A stretch of 64,000 bases of DNA from Torulaspora globosa (Eukaryota; Ascomycota; Saccharomycetes; Saccharomycetales; Saccharomycetaceae). Every line of letters begins with the position of its first letter. Position 1 is the stretch's first letter. The notes under the pieces were generated by a model. It worked only from the letters and a program-made list of their open reading frames with translations, had not been told where the DNA came from and searched no databases. The stretch is taken from positions 372,001 through 436,000 of the forward strand of contig NC_050734.1 of the NCBI RefSeq assembly GCF_014133895.1, given 5' to 3'. A program made the position numbers and the translations under genes. Below are positions 1-8,674 of the stretch, piece by piece.

Positions 1-2586
1 ACTCGAGCTGGTAACAATCCTAAAGTTGAATCTCTGGGAGATCCCTTTGAAAAGATGGATTATGCGGAAAGCTCGCTTCCAGAACTTCTCAGCCCTTTCA
101 TCCTCTTTGTCAAATCCAATCCCATCAATCGGTGCATCGAGAAACATATGATCCTTGATTCCAACGTTCTCATAACTGTCAACTTGCGGGCGATCCTTGT
201 TGCAGATGACGTCAAACCAAAGTGTGCCCCAGCATTTCCAAACCTCTGGTAAGTCCTCATTCTCGTTAAAGTGCTCGACTAATTGTTCCAGATCTGTGCG
301 GGGCGATTTAAAAATGGGAGAAATGGGTATCATATTATGAGCGTTGTCTAGCATGTAGGCCATCAAAACGTTCAAAAAGTTTACTATGGTATTCCAAGGG
401 AAAATGCGATTAATAAATTCTGTCCAAAATTCACGACTTGCGCTGTCAGATATCCTCTCCACTCTGAGGGCGACGGCAATGATAAAATAAGCCCATGGCA
501 GCAAATGGGGCAGTGCAACAACGATAGGACCTTCAAGGAACTTTCTCAAGACTATCATGCTGCAGTTCATACTAGTTTTGTTGAGGTACTTCAAGGAATA
601 GATCCAAATGTCCAAAGATGGGGGAAATAACTGACACGATCTCAAAGAATCCAGATTATCAAAAAAATCCTGTTCTGACATTTCCTGCAAAAATGTCTCA
701 CCTTCGTCCTCATCTATGGCCATTGTGCTTGAGGATTCAGAAACCGCAGAGGATTTTACTCTTCTTTTCTCTTTTTTGTCCTTCCTTTCCTTTAAGTTCT
801 TCGGTAAATCGAACAGCAGTGCGAAAGGGTTTTTTGGGTCGCCAAAGCCTATCAACTGCAATATATGTGACTCCGCAAATGCCGGTGCATGACGGAAAAA
901 ATACGTCAGTTGATCCTGATCCTGGCAAAACATTCTGCGAGTATCAAATATGTTTTTCTCGTTAGTGTCCAATCCAAACTTCTCACGAAAATAGAGTAAA
1001 ACAACCGGGTGTAAGTCTGCGCTTTGTAGAAAACTGGGCAATAGCATAACTTCGCTATGCTTCAAGTATTCAATGAGTAGGGCATTCCTGTGATTTCCAT
1101 TATTTCGCTCAACAAAGGCACGTTGATAGATGTTGTCTATTACCAGCTGCATATATTGTTGCGAGGGGATGAATGTATCTTGGCAAAAGACGCTCTTGCC
1201 CAAATTCACAAAGGCCTCCAACGTATTTTGCTGCACTGTCGACATATGGTAGTACAATTTGCCATGGCCATAAGTGTACTTCATAGCTTCAGTGTACCAA
1301 TATTCAGCACTTAATTTCCAATCTATGAAGCTTGATGGATAGAGAGCTATAGCCATTCGCGAGAGATCGCCCAGCCTTTGGTACCACGGAATTGCATATC
1401 TTGCGGGGATATCAGCCAGCATGTTTGATATGGAAATGAAAGCATGTGTGATGAACTGGGCGCACACTTCGGGGTCCATGAAATTGGAAAAATTCTTCAG
1501 TACGTCCAGGAAGGTTATTGTACCATATACCCACAAACGCCTTTCGATTCGGTATATTTCTACAATCTCCTGACCTATGACGAGATCCTGATCCGATTGA
1601 GATGGGAGGAGCGCAGAAGTTATGAATGCGATGTAGTTGTTGATAAGGTCCGAATTCACTCTATAGATTGCCCATAATTGTTTCAACTCGGTTGTTTGCG
1701 AATTGGTCAGTTGAGAGCAGCGCTCCTGCAATTCGATCTCTTGCTTAACAATGATTTTATAGATATCCTGCAATTTTTGTACAAGTGCCTGACTTGATTT
1801 CTTGTTCAGAACTGCCACCGAAGGAACGTTGCCTTTGTTGGGGTCGTCTTCTTCATTGTTATTGTTATTGTTGTTACTGTTGCTATCGCTGCCACTGCCA
1901 TTATGCTCTGTCCTCGTCTCGTTGTCATTGTCCTTCGAGTCCTCTTCCCCGTGATTTTTTCCTTCATCATTTTCGTTACCAAACGCTTCCGAGCTCTCGG
2001 CCTCTCTCGGCGGATTCGCCTGCGAGTTCCCGAAGCCTGTCTGAGACACATCCACATATGCTGAATTGTTCGCTTGCGATGATGCTAAATATTGGCATGG
2101 TTGCTGAATCGTGGCCCTGCTGCCTGCCAATCTCTGCCTATTGTCATAAACCGCCTTGGATGGCGTCTCCTCCTGATGGCTGGAACCGGTCAACGAGCAA
2201 CAGCATGGCGACGCCGGATTACCACCCACATAAGAAGCTGAGGTACGCGGCGTCCTATCCGTTGGCCACTTAGTGACACTCTGGCCACGTGACATCGCTT
2301 GCGTCTTACTCGGCGTGCTTGGTATGCTATTGTTGTCCAGGTACTGCGGGAAAAGATGATCCTGATGATTGCCAAGTCGCCTCTTGACATATTGGGAGTT
2401 GTTAGAATTGCATGTACCGGAGCCGTGTCTTTTCTGACGCACAGCACCGGCCGGTACATCCCCTCTCGCTGCGCCTGACGACCGCCGTTTACCCATCGAG
2501 CTATTGCTGAGCACACCGATGGGATTTCCAGCGAAATCTGAGCTTGTTGGCAGCCTCTTTGCCCTGTAACTAAAACTGTCTAGCAT
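1..2586 (-). CDS. ESL1/ESL2: EST1-like protein (Esl1/Esl2 family), C-terminus beyond window
   Basis: The frame is open without a stop from the ATG at 2586 to base 1 (862 codons), so the gene is cut by the left edge. The first 250 or so residues are low-complexity and rich in Ser, Asn and Gln, with a poly-Asn/acidic stretch coded near 1830-1900. A helical region follows, typical of the EST1/SMG TPR-like domain (for example [14 protein letters not shown] and [11 protein letters not shown]). S. cerevisiae has two WGD copies, ESL1 (YIL151C) and ESL2 (YKR096W), of about 1100-1200 residues with a C-terminal PIN-like domain; that part would lie off the window. The neighbours PCC1 and MCM10 match the same S. 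cerevisiae places. Family is clear; function (telomerase-Est1 relative, little studied) is inferred from the family only. Confidence 0.88.
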   Translation of the reverse strand, partial: MLDSFSYRAKRLPTSSDFAGNPIGVLSNSSMGKRRSSGAARGDVPAGAVRQKRHGSGTCNSNNSQYVKRRLGNHQDHLFPQYLDNNSIPSTPSKTQAMSRGQSVTKWPTDRTPRTSASYVGGNPASPCCCSLTGSSHQEETPSKAVYDNRQRLAGSRATIQQPCQYLASSQANNSAYVDVSQTGFGNSQANPPREAESSEAFGNENDEGKNHGEEDSKDNDNETRTEHNGSGSDSNSNNNNNNNEEDDPNKGNVPSVAVLNKKSSQALVQKLQDIYKIIVKQEIELQERCSQLTNSQTTELKQLWAIYRVNSDLINNYIAFITSALLPSQSDQDLVIGQEIVEIYRIERRLWVYGTITFLDVLKNFSNFMDPEVCAQFITHAFISISNMLADIPARYAIPWYQRLGDLSRMAIALYPSSFIDWKLSAEYWYTEAMKYTYGHGKLYYHMSTVQQNTLEAFVNLGKSVFCQDTFIPSQQYMQLVIDNIYQRAFVERNNGNHRNALLIEYLKHSEVMLLPSFLQSADLHPVVLLYFREKFGLDTNEKNIFDTRRMFCQDQDQLTYFFRHAPAFAESHILQLIGFGDPKNPFALLFDLPKNLKERKDKKEKRRVKSSAVSESSSTMAIDEDEGETFLQEMSEQDFFDNLDSLRSCQLFPPSLDIWIYSLKYLNKTSMNCSMIVLRKFLEGPIVVALPHLLPWAYFIIAVALRVERISDSASREFWTEFINRIFPWNTIVNFLNVLMAYMLDNAHNMIPISPIFKSPRTDLEQLVEHFNENEDLPEVWKCWGTLWFDVICNKDRPQVDSYENVGIKDHMFLDAPIDGIGFDKEDERAEKFWKRAFRIIHLFKGISQRFNFRIVTSSS

Positions 2587-3003
2587 ACTACTCCGGATCT
2601 CTTCGCATCAACACCCAAAATCGAACTGAAAATTCAACCACTGATAGAAATCCAAAAAAGGCACCCGTCGGTCAAACTGTAAGTTGCTTCTCCTCGTTCC
2701 GTTAAACAAAACCCTCAGTTTGTTGCAAAATCTGCAACCAACACTTGCAAAGACTTTCCCCAAGTTGCCATCACAACTAACACATCAAATCCCCACCAGA
2801 ATGTCCCCAAAATGCCCTTTAATAACCAACGATCAATGATTCCTCGACGTTCAATCGAAGCCTGTGCTGGAGGCGAAGGGGGATCGCCAGCGATACACTG
2901 ATTGGGAGAAAGAGCTGTGCTAAGCCTTCGTCGTTAACGATCTCGAGCGTTCGGTCGTTCAAGCTCCGTCACGTGATCAACAGCTACATACGTAGAGAGC
3001 AGC
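2587..3003. promoter_or_regulatory. Gap upstream of the EST1-like gene
   Basis: This 417-bp stretch lies between the ATG of the EST1-like gene and the stop of PCC1, both on the minus strand. It holds a palindromic TCACGTGA (about 2972-2979), the core of a Cbf1/bHLH site, and AT-rich tracts. No ORF with an ATG and no RNA gene is evident. The CACGTG box is not followed by an AT-rich stretch with a CDEIII-like element, so it is not part of a centromere. Confidence 0.5.
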
Positions 3004-3365
3004 CTATATAGTGGGAGATGAGCTGATTGGTGGACCGTCTAGCTCGTCGATGGTCTCTATGATGGTCTTGATGCTGTCTATTACGCTGCTGACTCCGACT
3101 CGGAGCACTCTGTCGTCGATGCTTTGGAAACTGACCAGTAGCACGTTTTTGGCTGTTGTGTAGTGCACTTGGAAATCTTGTGGTTTGAGTATTGGATCTG
3201 GCTTGAGGACTTCTTTGGCAATAGTTGCTTGTCGAGCGTTTTCGAACGGTATTTCCAGCTTTCTAGGGATGTTGTTGCCGGAGAGCAGGTACGTTAGTAT
3301 AGGGGCAATGGGAGTTGCTTGGGATGCACTGGCGAGAGCACATACAGTGAATGATCGAGGCCCAT
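3004..3365 (-). CDS. PCC1: EKC/KEOPS complex subunit Pcc1 (two exons)
   Basis: This is a small spliced gene. Exon 1 is 3346-3365 (20 nt, coding MGLDHS plus two bases of a Leu codon) and exon 2 is 3004-3262. Together they give 92 residues; S. cerevisiae Pcc1 has 88. The intron starts GTATGT at 3345, has a perfect TACTAAC branch point at 3299-3293 and ends TAG at 3263. The protein contains KLEIPFENARQA, PDPILKPQDFQV and SIDDRVLRVGVSSVIDSIKT, which match Pcc1 closely. Pcc1 is the dimerising subunit of the KEOPS complex, needed for t6A modification of tRNA and linked to telomere maintenance and transcription. In S. cerevisiae the gene (YKR095W-A) also has an intron and also adjoins ESL2. It is easily missed because neither exon is a convincing ORF alone. 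Confidence 0.93.
3263..3345 (-). other. PCC1: PCC1 intron
   Basis: This 83-nt intron lies on the minus strand, with 5' splice site GTATGT at 3345-3340, branch point TACTAAC at 3299-3293 and 3' splice site TAG at 3265-3263. Removing it joins the reading frames exactly (phase 2). Confidence 0.92.
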
Positions 3366-3504
3366 TTTGGTTGGTATCGTTTCTCTGGATCCCTGTGTTG
3401 TGTTCGGTTGTTTAGCTTCGAGCCGCATCGACGATCTTAAGCTTACTTGCAGGCGTTGGTTGAAGCAGATGCGGTTTGAGAATAGCAGACAGGCAAGCGG
3501 CAGG

Positions 3505-4641
3505 ATGGAGTCGACAAAGCGGACCAGGCTCGCGTGCATAGGTGATCACGAATTTTACGTGGTTACAAGGTTTGTCGGGCCGGTGAGGGTGTCGTTTGAG
3601 CTCGAAGCAGTGCCCGCTACCACACGTAGCGATGTGCCACCGGTTGCAACGGGAGAATTGGTCGTCATAGACTCAACAGCCTCGGGAAAGGGTAGAACGG
3701 CGCAGGATGACTTCTATCAGATCGTCATAGGACCAGTCTTCGAGAAGTTGAACCTTCACCATACGCTGATTAAGACGACGTCACGTGATAGCATATCTTC
3801 CTATGCTAGAACTCTTGACACCGGCCGTTCTTACACAGTTATGCTTCTCTCCGGCGATACTAGCATCTCGGAGCTCATCAATAATCTGCCTCAGAGATTT
3901 TGTGGCTCCGAGTTGTCGGTTCTGCCCTTTCCTCTGGGAAGCGGAAACGCTTGGGCGAGTTCGCTGGGATTCTTGGATCCCGCAGAAACGCTTCACTCGT
4001 TCTTGACAGGTTCGCTGTCTTCAAAGCACTTTCCATTGTATAGAGCGGTCTTCCCAAATGGCTACTCAATCGTGTTCTTCATCATTTTGTCCCTGGGGTT
4101 CCATGCCAACATGTTGCACGCTTGTGAAGCGCCGGAGTATAAACGCATGGGTAATGAAAGATTTCGCGAGGCTGGGGGCCGGGTTTTGGCGCAGTACGAC
4201 CTTGATCTCGGCATCACCGCCGGCGGCCTAACAAATTCGTACTCGTATTTTGCTCTTATTAACACACCAAACTTGGAGCCGGCATATACGCCGTCGCCGC
4301 AGTCGAATCCGCTCAGGCACGAACTACATGTTCTGGCGTACTCGAGCAGTTTGGGAAAGGACCAACTGTTGGCCAGCATAATGAAAGGCTATCGGTTGAA
4401 GAAAGGCGAAGAATTACCGAAAGAGGCGGGCACAACGTACCTGCCAATGACCACTGACTTCGATGTGAAACTGAACATTGACCCAGAAAAGGCTCCGAGG
4501 TATAAATTTGAGATATGCTGCGATGGTGTGTTGCTGAACCTCTTGGATCTGCAATCAGAGGATACTGTTAAGAACACAATCCATATTGAATTCCCACACC
4601 ATTATTCTGGTTTCAACCTGAAAGTACTGTCACCGAGGTAG
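3505..4641 (+). CDS. Diacylglycerol/sphingoid-base kinase-like protein
   Basis: The frame is open from 3367, but that ATG lies one base from the PCC1 ATG on the other strand. The first ATG followed by well-ordered sequence is 3505, giving 378 residues (3469 is also possible). The layout is that of the DAGK/sphingosine-kinase catalytic fold: a first strand VVIDSTASGKG (usually NPxxGxG), then MLLSGDTSISELINNLP in place of the usual SGDG/GGDG...E.ING nucleotide loop, then PLGSGNAWA, the family's GSGNxxA motif, and a late FEICCDGVLL where the family has a C-terminal DG. It is shorter than Lcb4/Lcb5 (more than 600 residues in S. cerevisiae) and has no counterpart at this place there. Substrate and even activity are uncertain, because the second Gly of the loop is Thr. 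No membrane segment is obvious. Confidence 0.72.
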   Translation: MESTKRTRLACIGDHEFYVVTRFVGPVRVSFELEAVPATTRSDVPPVATGELVVIDSTASGKGRTAQDDFYQIVIGPVFEKLNLHHTLIKTTSRDSISSYARTLDTGRSYTVMLLSGDTSISELINNLPQRFCGSELSVLPFPLGSGNAWASSLGFLDPAETLHSFLTGSLSSKHFPLYRAVFPNGYSIVFFIILSLGFHANMLHACEAPEYKRMGNERFREAGGRVLAQYDLDLGITAGGLTNSYSYFALINTPNLEPAYTPSPQSNPLRHELHVLAYSSSLGKDQLLASIMKGYRLKKGEELPKEAGTTYLPMTTDFDVKLNIDPEKAPRYKFEICCDGVLLNLLDLQSEDTVKNTIHIEFPHHYSGFNLKVLSPR

Positions 4642-4651
4642 GCAGCACTAG

Positions 4652-6352
4652 TCATATTATTTCTATCTCGCTTTCACTGCTATCAGAAAGGTCCTTCTCA
4701 GGCTTTTTACCAAAGGTTTCCTTCCATGCTCTCTCCCTTCCTTTTTTCCGGTCAATCAACACTTCCTTAGAAGGCTTTAGTTCAACTTTCTCCTTCCTAA
4801 AACTAAGCAGCGACGAAACTTCACGCTCTTTCTCATTAAATCGATGGTCATTGATTTTTCCTCTGTTCGTTCGCTTCAGAACATCTGCCATCCTGCCGTG
4901 TGTGGGATCAAATCCTAACCTTTCGATGAAGCCACTTTGAAGAGTAGCCTCAGTGGTCTGCCGAGCATTTTCGAAGTCCTCATGGTTTTTCATATCGATG
5001 CTCTTACCATTGACTAAATTAAGTTGCTTCTCGAGTAGCTTCTGCTTTTTGCGATCCTCAATCTTCCTGCGCTTATTGTCGAGGTTGTTTAATATGTCAG
5101 GATTTTGGAATTTGTCGTTAAAGAAGGCTTTGGCGGCATTACCATTAGTAAAATGTATGCCCCTCACATCAGGCTTCTTATCTATTTTCCTGGTCCGAAC
5201 ATCGGGAATAACTTTGAAACTATTCTGTGCTGATGGCGACCGACTGCGATATAACGCTGGTTGTGCGTCGATTCTAGTGGGTGCTCCCAAAGCGGAGGAT
5301 CCGTTCAGCTCGATTCTCTTCGCGTGGTTACTCCGAAGTCTGGTTTCCTTGTGATAATCACAGTAAGTTTCTTTGGCCTTGTTTATCGGAGCTCCACATG
5401 CCTTCTGTTGAGATTTATTGAAGCCTGGGCACCAACCAATGTCACGACTTTGACCAATCTCTAAGATGCACGGAAAATCGTGCGAGATCCTCAGGTTGAA
5501 GGACTTGATGAAATTTCCTTTACCCGATGGCCTCCACGGCAATACCTCGGGGTTCAGTATCGCAACTATCGCTCCGACACGCAGGCTATAGTATCGCTCC
5601 ACACTCTTTTTCCCAAATATATAAACCTCGAGATTATGCTGGAAATTTGTCAAAGTGAACTTAAAGTACTTCCTGGGCTTCTCAGCAGAGGTAAACTTAA
5701 TCTCTCCCTTGCCGCTAATTATACCAACAGCTGCCCAGTTCGAATACTGCGGCTCGGAGAACTTCGGAGGCTTGACCTTAGCAAAGAGCTTATTTAGACG
5801 TAGTATTTTGATCTCATGAAGGGTTTCCTGCAGCTCTTCCTTGGGGACGAATCTCTGGCTTATCCACTGATCAGAGAACTCTTCAAGTTCATTTGTACTT
5901 ATCGCTTTGTGTTCTCTCTTCCCGTCTGCTCCTCGAAAGGTATGAACCCTATCGCTCAGAAGCTTTTGATGCAGTTGCTGCCTGTTCTGTTCGTCTCTCT
6001 TGGAGCTAGTAAATCTGTCAATAAAGTACGAAGTGCTATTTGCCGGTATCTGAAGCTGTCTTTCAACCTTCAGCTCGTTCGGATTCTCGACAGATATGGC
6101 CCGTCTCGTTGGGGAAGGCTTCAGCTTCGCTGGCGCCACTGGCTTCTTGATAGGTGATCTCTCGACTTGAATTGCAACAAAATTGGGGTCTCTCCTCCTA
6201 ATATGCGCCTTCTTCTCTTCTAACCTCTTCATCAGATCCTGTCTTTGCCGCTCAATCTCCTCGATCTGTTCCTCCAGCTCAAGCTGCTCTTCCTCTGCTG
6301 ACGTTACCTGTTCATATGGATCATCTCGACCAACTTCTCTAGGATCGCTCAT
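4652..6352 (-). CDS. MCM10: Replication initiation factor Mcm10
   Basis: The 566 residues compare with 571 in S. cerevisiae (YIL150C). Mcm10 binds the CMC helicase and DNA polymerase alpha and is needed to start and move replication forks. Visible parts are an N-terminal acidic coiled coil (about 20-52), an OB-fold region (about 185-290, FKFTLTNF, VEVYIFGKK-like), and a CCCH zinc finger with C308, C319, C331 and H334. A conserved C-terminal IERLGFDPTHG lies near 480. The start ATG at 6352 is the first in frame. The stop lies 11 bp beyond the convergent lipid-kinase-like gene. An ACGCGT box (6420-6425) is 68 bp upstream of the ATG. Confidence 0.95.
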   Translation of the reverse strand: MSDPREVGRDDPYEQVTSAEEEQLELEEQIEEIERQRQDLMKRLEEKKAHIRRRDPNFVAIQVERSPIKKPVAPAKLKPSPTRRAISVENPNELKVERQLQIPANSTSYFIDRFTSSKRDEQNRQQLHQKLLSDRVHTFRGADGKREHKAISTNELEEFSDQWISQRFVPKEELQETLHEIKILRLNKLFAKVKPPKFSEPQYSNWAAVGIISGKGEIKFTSAEKPRKYFKFTLTNFQHNLEVYIFGKKSVERYYSLRVGAIVAILNPEVLPWRPSGKGNFIKSFNLRISHDFPCILEIGQSRDIGWCPGFNKSQQKACGAPINKAKETYCDYHKETRLRSNHAKRIELNGSSALGAPTRIDAQPALYRSRSPSAQNSFKVIPDVRTRKIDKKPDVRGIHFTNGNAAKAFFNDKFQNPDILNNLDNKRRKIEDRKKQKLLEKQLNLVNGKSIDMKNHEDFENARQTTEATLQSGFIERLGFDPTHGRMADVLKRTNRGKINDHRFNEKEREVSSLLSFRKEKVELKPSKEVLIDRKKGRERAWKETFGKKPEKDLSDSSESEIEII

Positions 6353-7072
6353 TCGGTTCAGCTATCTTGGGCCAGGTTGGTTGTTGATATCATCTTACAA
6401 TGTATATACATGGCTCTTAACGCGTAGCTAGCCCAAGTAAACACAAAATACTGCCGCAGGAGTACATCCAACAGCGTGCTATGAGGTCCAGCCAACTGCT
6501 TGCCGTGCATTTGCTACTCTACGGGTCATGGTACCGTGGTCTCAGGCTTCACCTGGTTTAGTTTGATATGTTGAAACGAAAGAAGACACAAGGGGATAAT
6601 TCTTCGAGAAGAGATATTCAATTGGCCACCCTCTGTTTGAGCAACAAGCTACAAGGATGGCTTTCAGGCCTTTATCGTTCCAAGGACTTGGGAACACGTC
6701 TAAGCAGTGTTTCGTGAAAGGTACCAGCAAACGAGCAAATACCATTGGGAGGATTAGCTGGTGCCTTAGAACGTGCTACGACATGGATAAGCAAGGCTCC
6801 TTGGCAGCTCAGAGGGAAACTAATGGCCAGCCATTCGTGAATGGCTAGATTACCGTGAAAAGCTGCTGATCACGGAGAGCTGAAGGACAGTAGCTTTGAA
6901 GATACTGCCATTTGTTTAGGATATCGGCGAGCAACTTATCGCTCGAAGATGACCGCCTTCTTATAGCTCCAGATTTGCCCAGTTTGTTCACTGACGGCTT
7001 GTTGGCGAGCCGGCTCAAGACATATTCATACTGGTTGAAGAAAAATGAACAGTCGGAAGAGTGAGTATAGCT
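6353..7072. promoter_or_regulatory. Divergent promoter region MCM10/DXO1
   Basis: This 720-bp gap lies between two divergent starts. It holds one MCB-type ACGCGT at 6420-6425. Several short open stretches exist (plus strand 6570-6719, coding about 49 residues from an ATG; minus strand 6845-7096, open but with no ATG). None resembles a family I know, so I do not call them genes. Confidence 0.4.
6420..6425. promoter_or_regulatory. MCB-like box (ACGCGT) upstream of MCM10
   Basis: ACGCGT is the core recognised by the G1/S factor MBF (Mbp1-Swi6). It lies 68 bp before the MCM10 ATG. A single copy can occur by chance, so its role is an inference from position and gene function. Confidence 0.4.
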
Positions 7073-8350
7073 ATGACCATTGAGCACCCTCAACAAGATG
7101 ATCAGGGCTTGAAGCAGAACTTAGAGATCAGGCCCAAAAGCAGCTATCTCAAGCCAAAGTTGGGTATGAAAGAGCGAGATTGCACAACTATGCCAAGACA
7201 AGGATTTACAGGCCAAAAAAAATTGGATAAAAAAGGTCCTTCTATCCCTTTTTCAAAGTTCAAGCACAGTGCTTTGAACTATTATCCAGATGTAATGGAG
7301 GAATTCTTCGAAGACATTGTGGAAGTTGCTACTTACCAGAACGATCGGCTGTTTCTAGCCGGTGATGGAAAGAAACCAATCTATCCATGTCTGCAGATAG
7401 TTGCCGCCCTAATCGCCGGAAACAGGGATCCAAAGGCCAAGATACCATACCTAGGCTGTAACCTGTATGAAGACCTTGAAAAATTCAAGCCTTTATCTGC
7501 CTCTGAGCTTGATAGCAGTATAGGCTGCTTTAAGTACATTCAGCGTATTGAAAAGCGGAAAATCAAAGACTTCAACAAAGATAAAATAACGATTATTTCG
7601 CCTAGGCACCATGTTGTGGATCTTGTGATGGCATTATTTCACGACGAGGAGGTGTCCATAATTTGCACGAACTTGGGCAAGGGAAAGCTCTTGTTTTCAG
7701 AGGATAAATCAATTGCTCAAGAGAGTGGTTTATATTCAAAGAATCCTATGACGAGAAAGATATGCTACAGTGGTTTTGCGCTGGAGGATAAGTTGACTAC
7801 TTCACATGAAGGCAAAACGGGTCCCTTCTACTCTATCGTGGAAGGTAAACTCAATGATCGTATCACTCTACTTCTTCGATGTGAGATGGATGCCTATAAC
7901 CCGATCTCTGAGGTGTATACGGAGCTCAAGTGCTTTGCGAAGCTGAATGTGCAGGAAAACGCGCATCGAAGAAAGCTTTTGAAGACATGGATCCAAATCG
8001 GACTGATCCCTCATTCAGATCTGATCATCGGGACCAGGGATACGCAAGTCGGACAACTGAACGACCTGAATTGGTACACTAAAGATACCTTGTGTAGGAA
8101 GTTCAACAATCCCAGCATCCCCCAAAATGATAGGTATTTCAACTTCAACGCCAGTATTGCGGTTGAATGGTGTTACCATTGCATTGAATCCATATGCGAG
8201 CTTGTCATGAGCAATTCTGGCAATTCGATAGACGACCCATTTCCCCAAATTGAATCATTTAAAATAACCATCGACAAGTTACATAACATTTCAGTGAAGA
8301 AGCTAACCAAGGTTCCCAAACATGTCCAGGTCCCAGGAAAATATCGTTAA
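7073..8350 (+). CDS. DXO1: Decapping exonuclease Dxo1 (Rai1/DXO family)
   Basis: The first ATG in frame is 7073, giving 425 residues (442 in S. cerevisiae Dxo1). The family removes incomplete or non-canonical caps from mRNA 5' ends and degrades the RNA 5' to 3'. Metal-binding motifs are visible: GFALE (about 235-239), CEMDAYNP (E271, D273) and TELK (E284, K286). Long stretches match Dxo1 rather than nuclear Rai1, such as HRRKLLKTW and AVEWCYHCIESICELV. It lies between MCM10 and MLP, a place where S. cerevisiae has no gene; there DXO1 is YDR370C on another chromosome. It converges with MLP1. Ortholog assignment is strong. Confidence 0.93.
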   Translation: MTIEHPQQDDQGLKQNLEIRPKSSYLKPKLGMKERDCTTMPRQGFTGQKKLDKKGPSIPFSKFKHSALNYYPDVMEEFFEDIVEVATYQNDRLFLAGDGKKPIYPCLQIVAALIAGNRDPKAKIPYLGCNLYEDLEKFKPLSASELDSSIGCFKYIQRIEKRKIKDFNKDKITIISPRHHVVDLVMALFHDEEVSIICTNLGKGKLLFSEDKSIAQESGLYSKNPMTRKICYSGFALEDKLTTSHEGKTGPFYSIVEGKLNDRITLLLRCEMDAYNPISEVYTELKCFAKLNVQENAHRRKLLKTWIQIGLIPHSDLIIGTRDTQVGQLNDLNWYTKDTLCRKFNNPSIPQNDRYFNFNASIAVEWCYHCIESICELVMSNSGNSIDDPFPQIESFKITIDKLHNISVKKLTKVPKHVQVPGKYR

Positions 8351-8674
8351 GGGAGAATTGTGTTGATATACTTGAACCGCACCGCGAAAATCGTTGTGTG
8401 AAGTTATCAAATCCGCTTCGAAGGCCACGATTCGATTTAATTCCGAAATAAGGACCTATCCTTACTAAGTTAAGGCGCTATCAAAGCTTTTTTGAATTCT
8501 TGACATGTTCTTTCCCCTCAAGGTACTACGCCTGTTAAGACTAGCATTCAGGTAAATGCGGAACCTCCTGTGCATGGGTTCCCTAAGCCGAATAGTTCAT
8601 CTTTGAACCACAGAAAAGAGTGATCATCTACAAGTATATAGTACAACGTCAGTTAAAATTACATGAATCTCCCT
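8351..8674. other. Convergent 3' gap DXO1/MLP1
   Basis: This 324-bp stretch lies between two convergent stops. It presumably holds both 3' UTRs and polyadenylation signals. I see no ORF, RNA gene or repeat in it. Confidence 0.4.

Noticed and set aside
2972..2979. CDEI-like TCACGTGA as part of a centromere
   Set aside because: No AT-rich CDEII and no CDEIII-like TCCGAA element follows. The same holds for the CACGTG boxes near 3783, 13987 and 21371.
6845..7096. Minus-strand open frame of 83 codons between MCM10 and DXO1, protein-like in composition
   Set aside because: It begins with TTG, has no ATG, overlaps the DXO1 coding start, and no GTATGT/TACTAAC pair was found upstream to supply a first exon.
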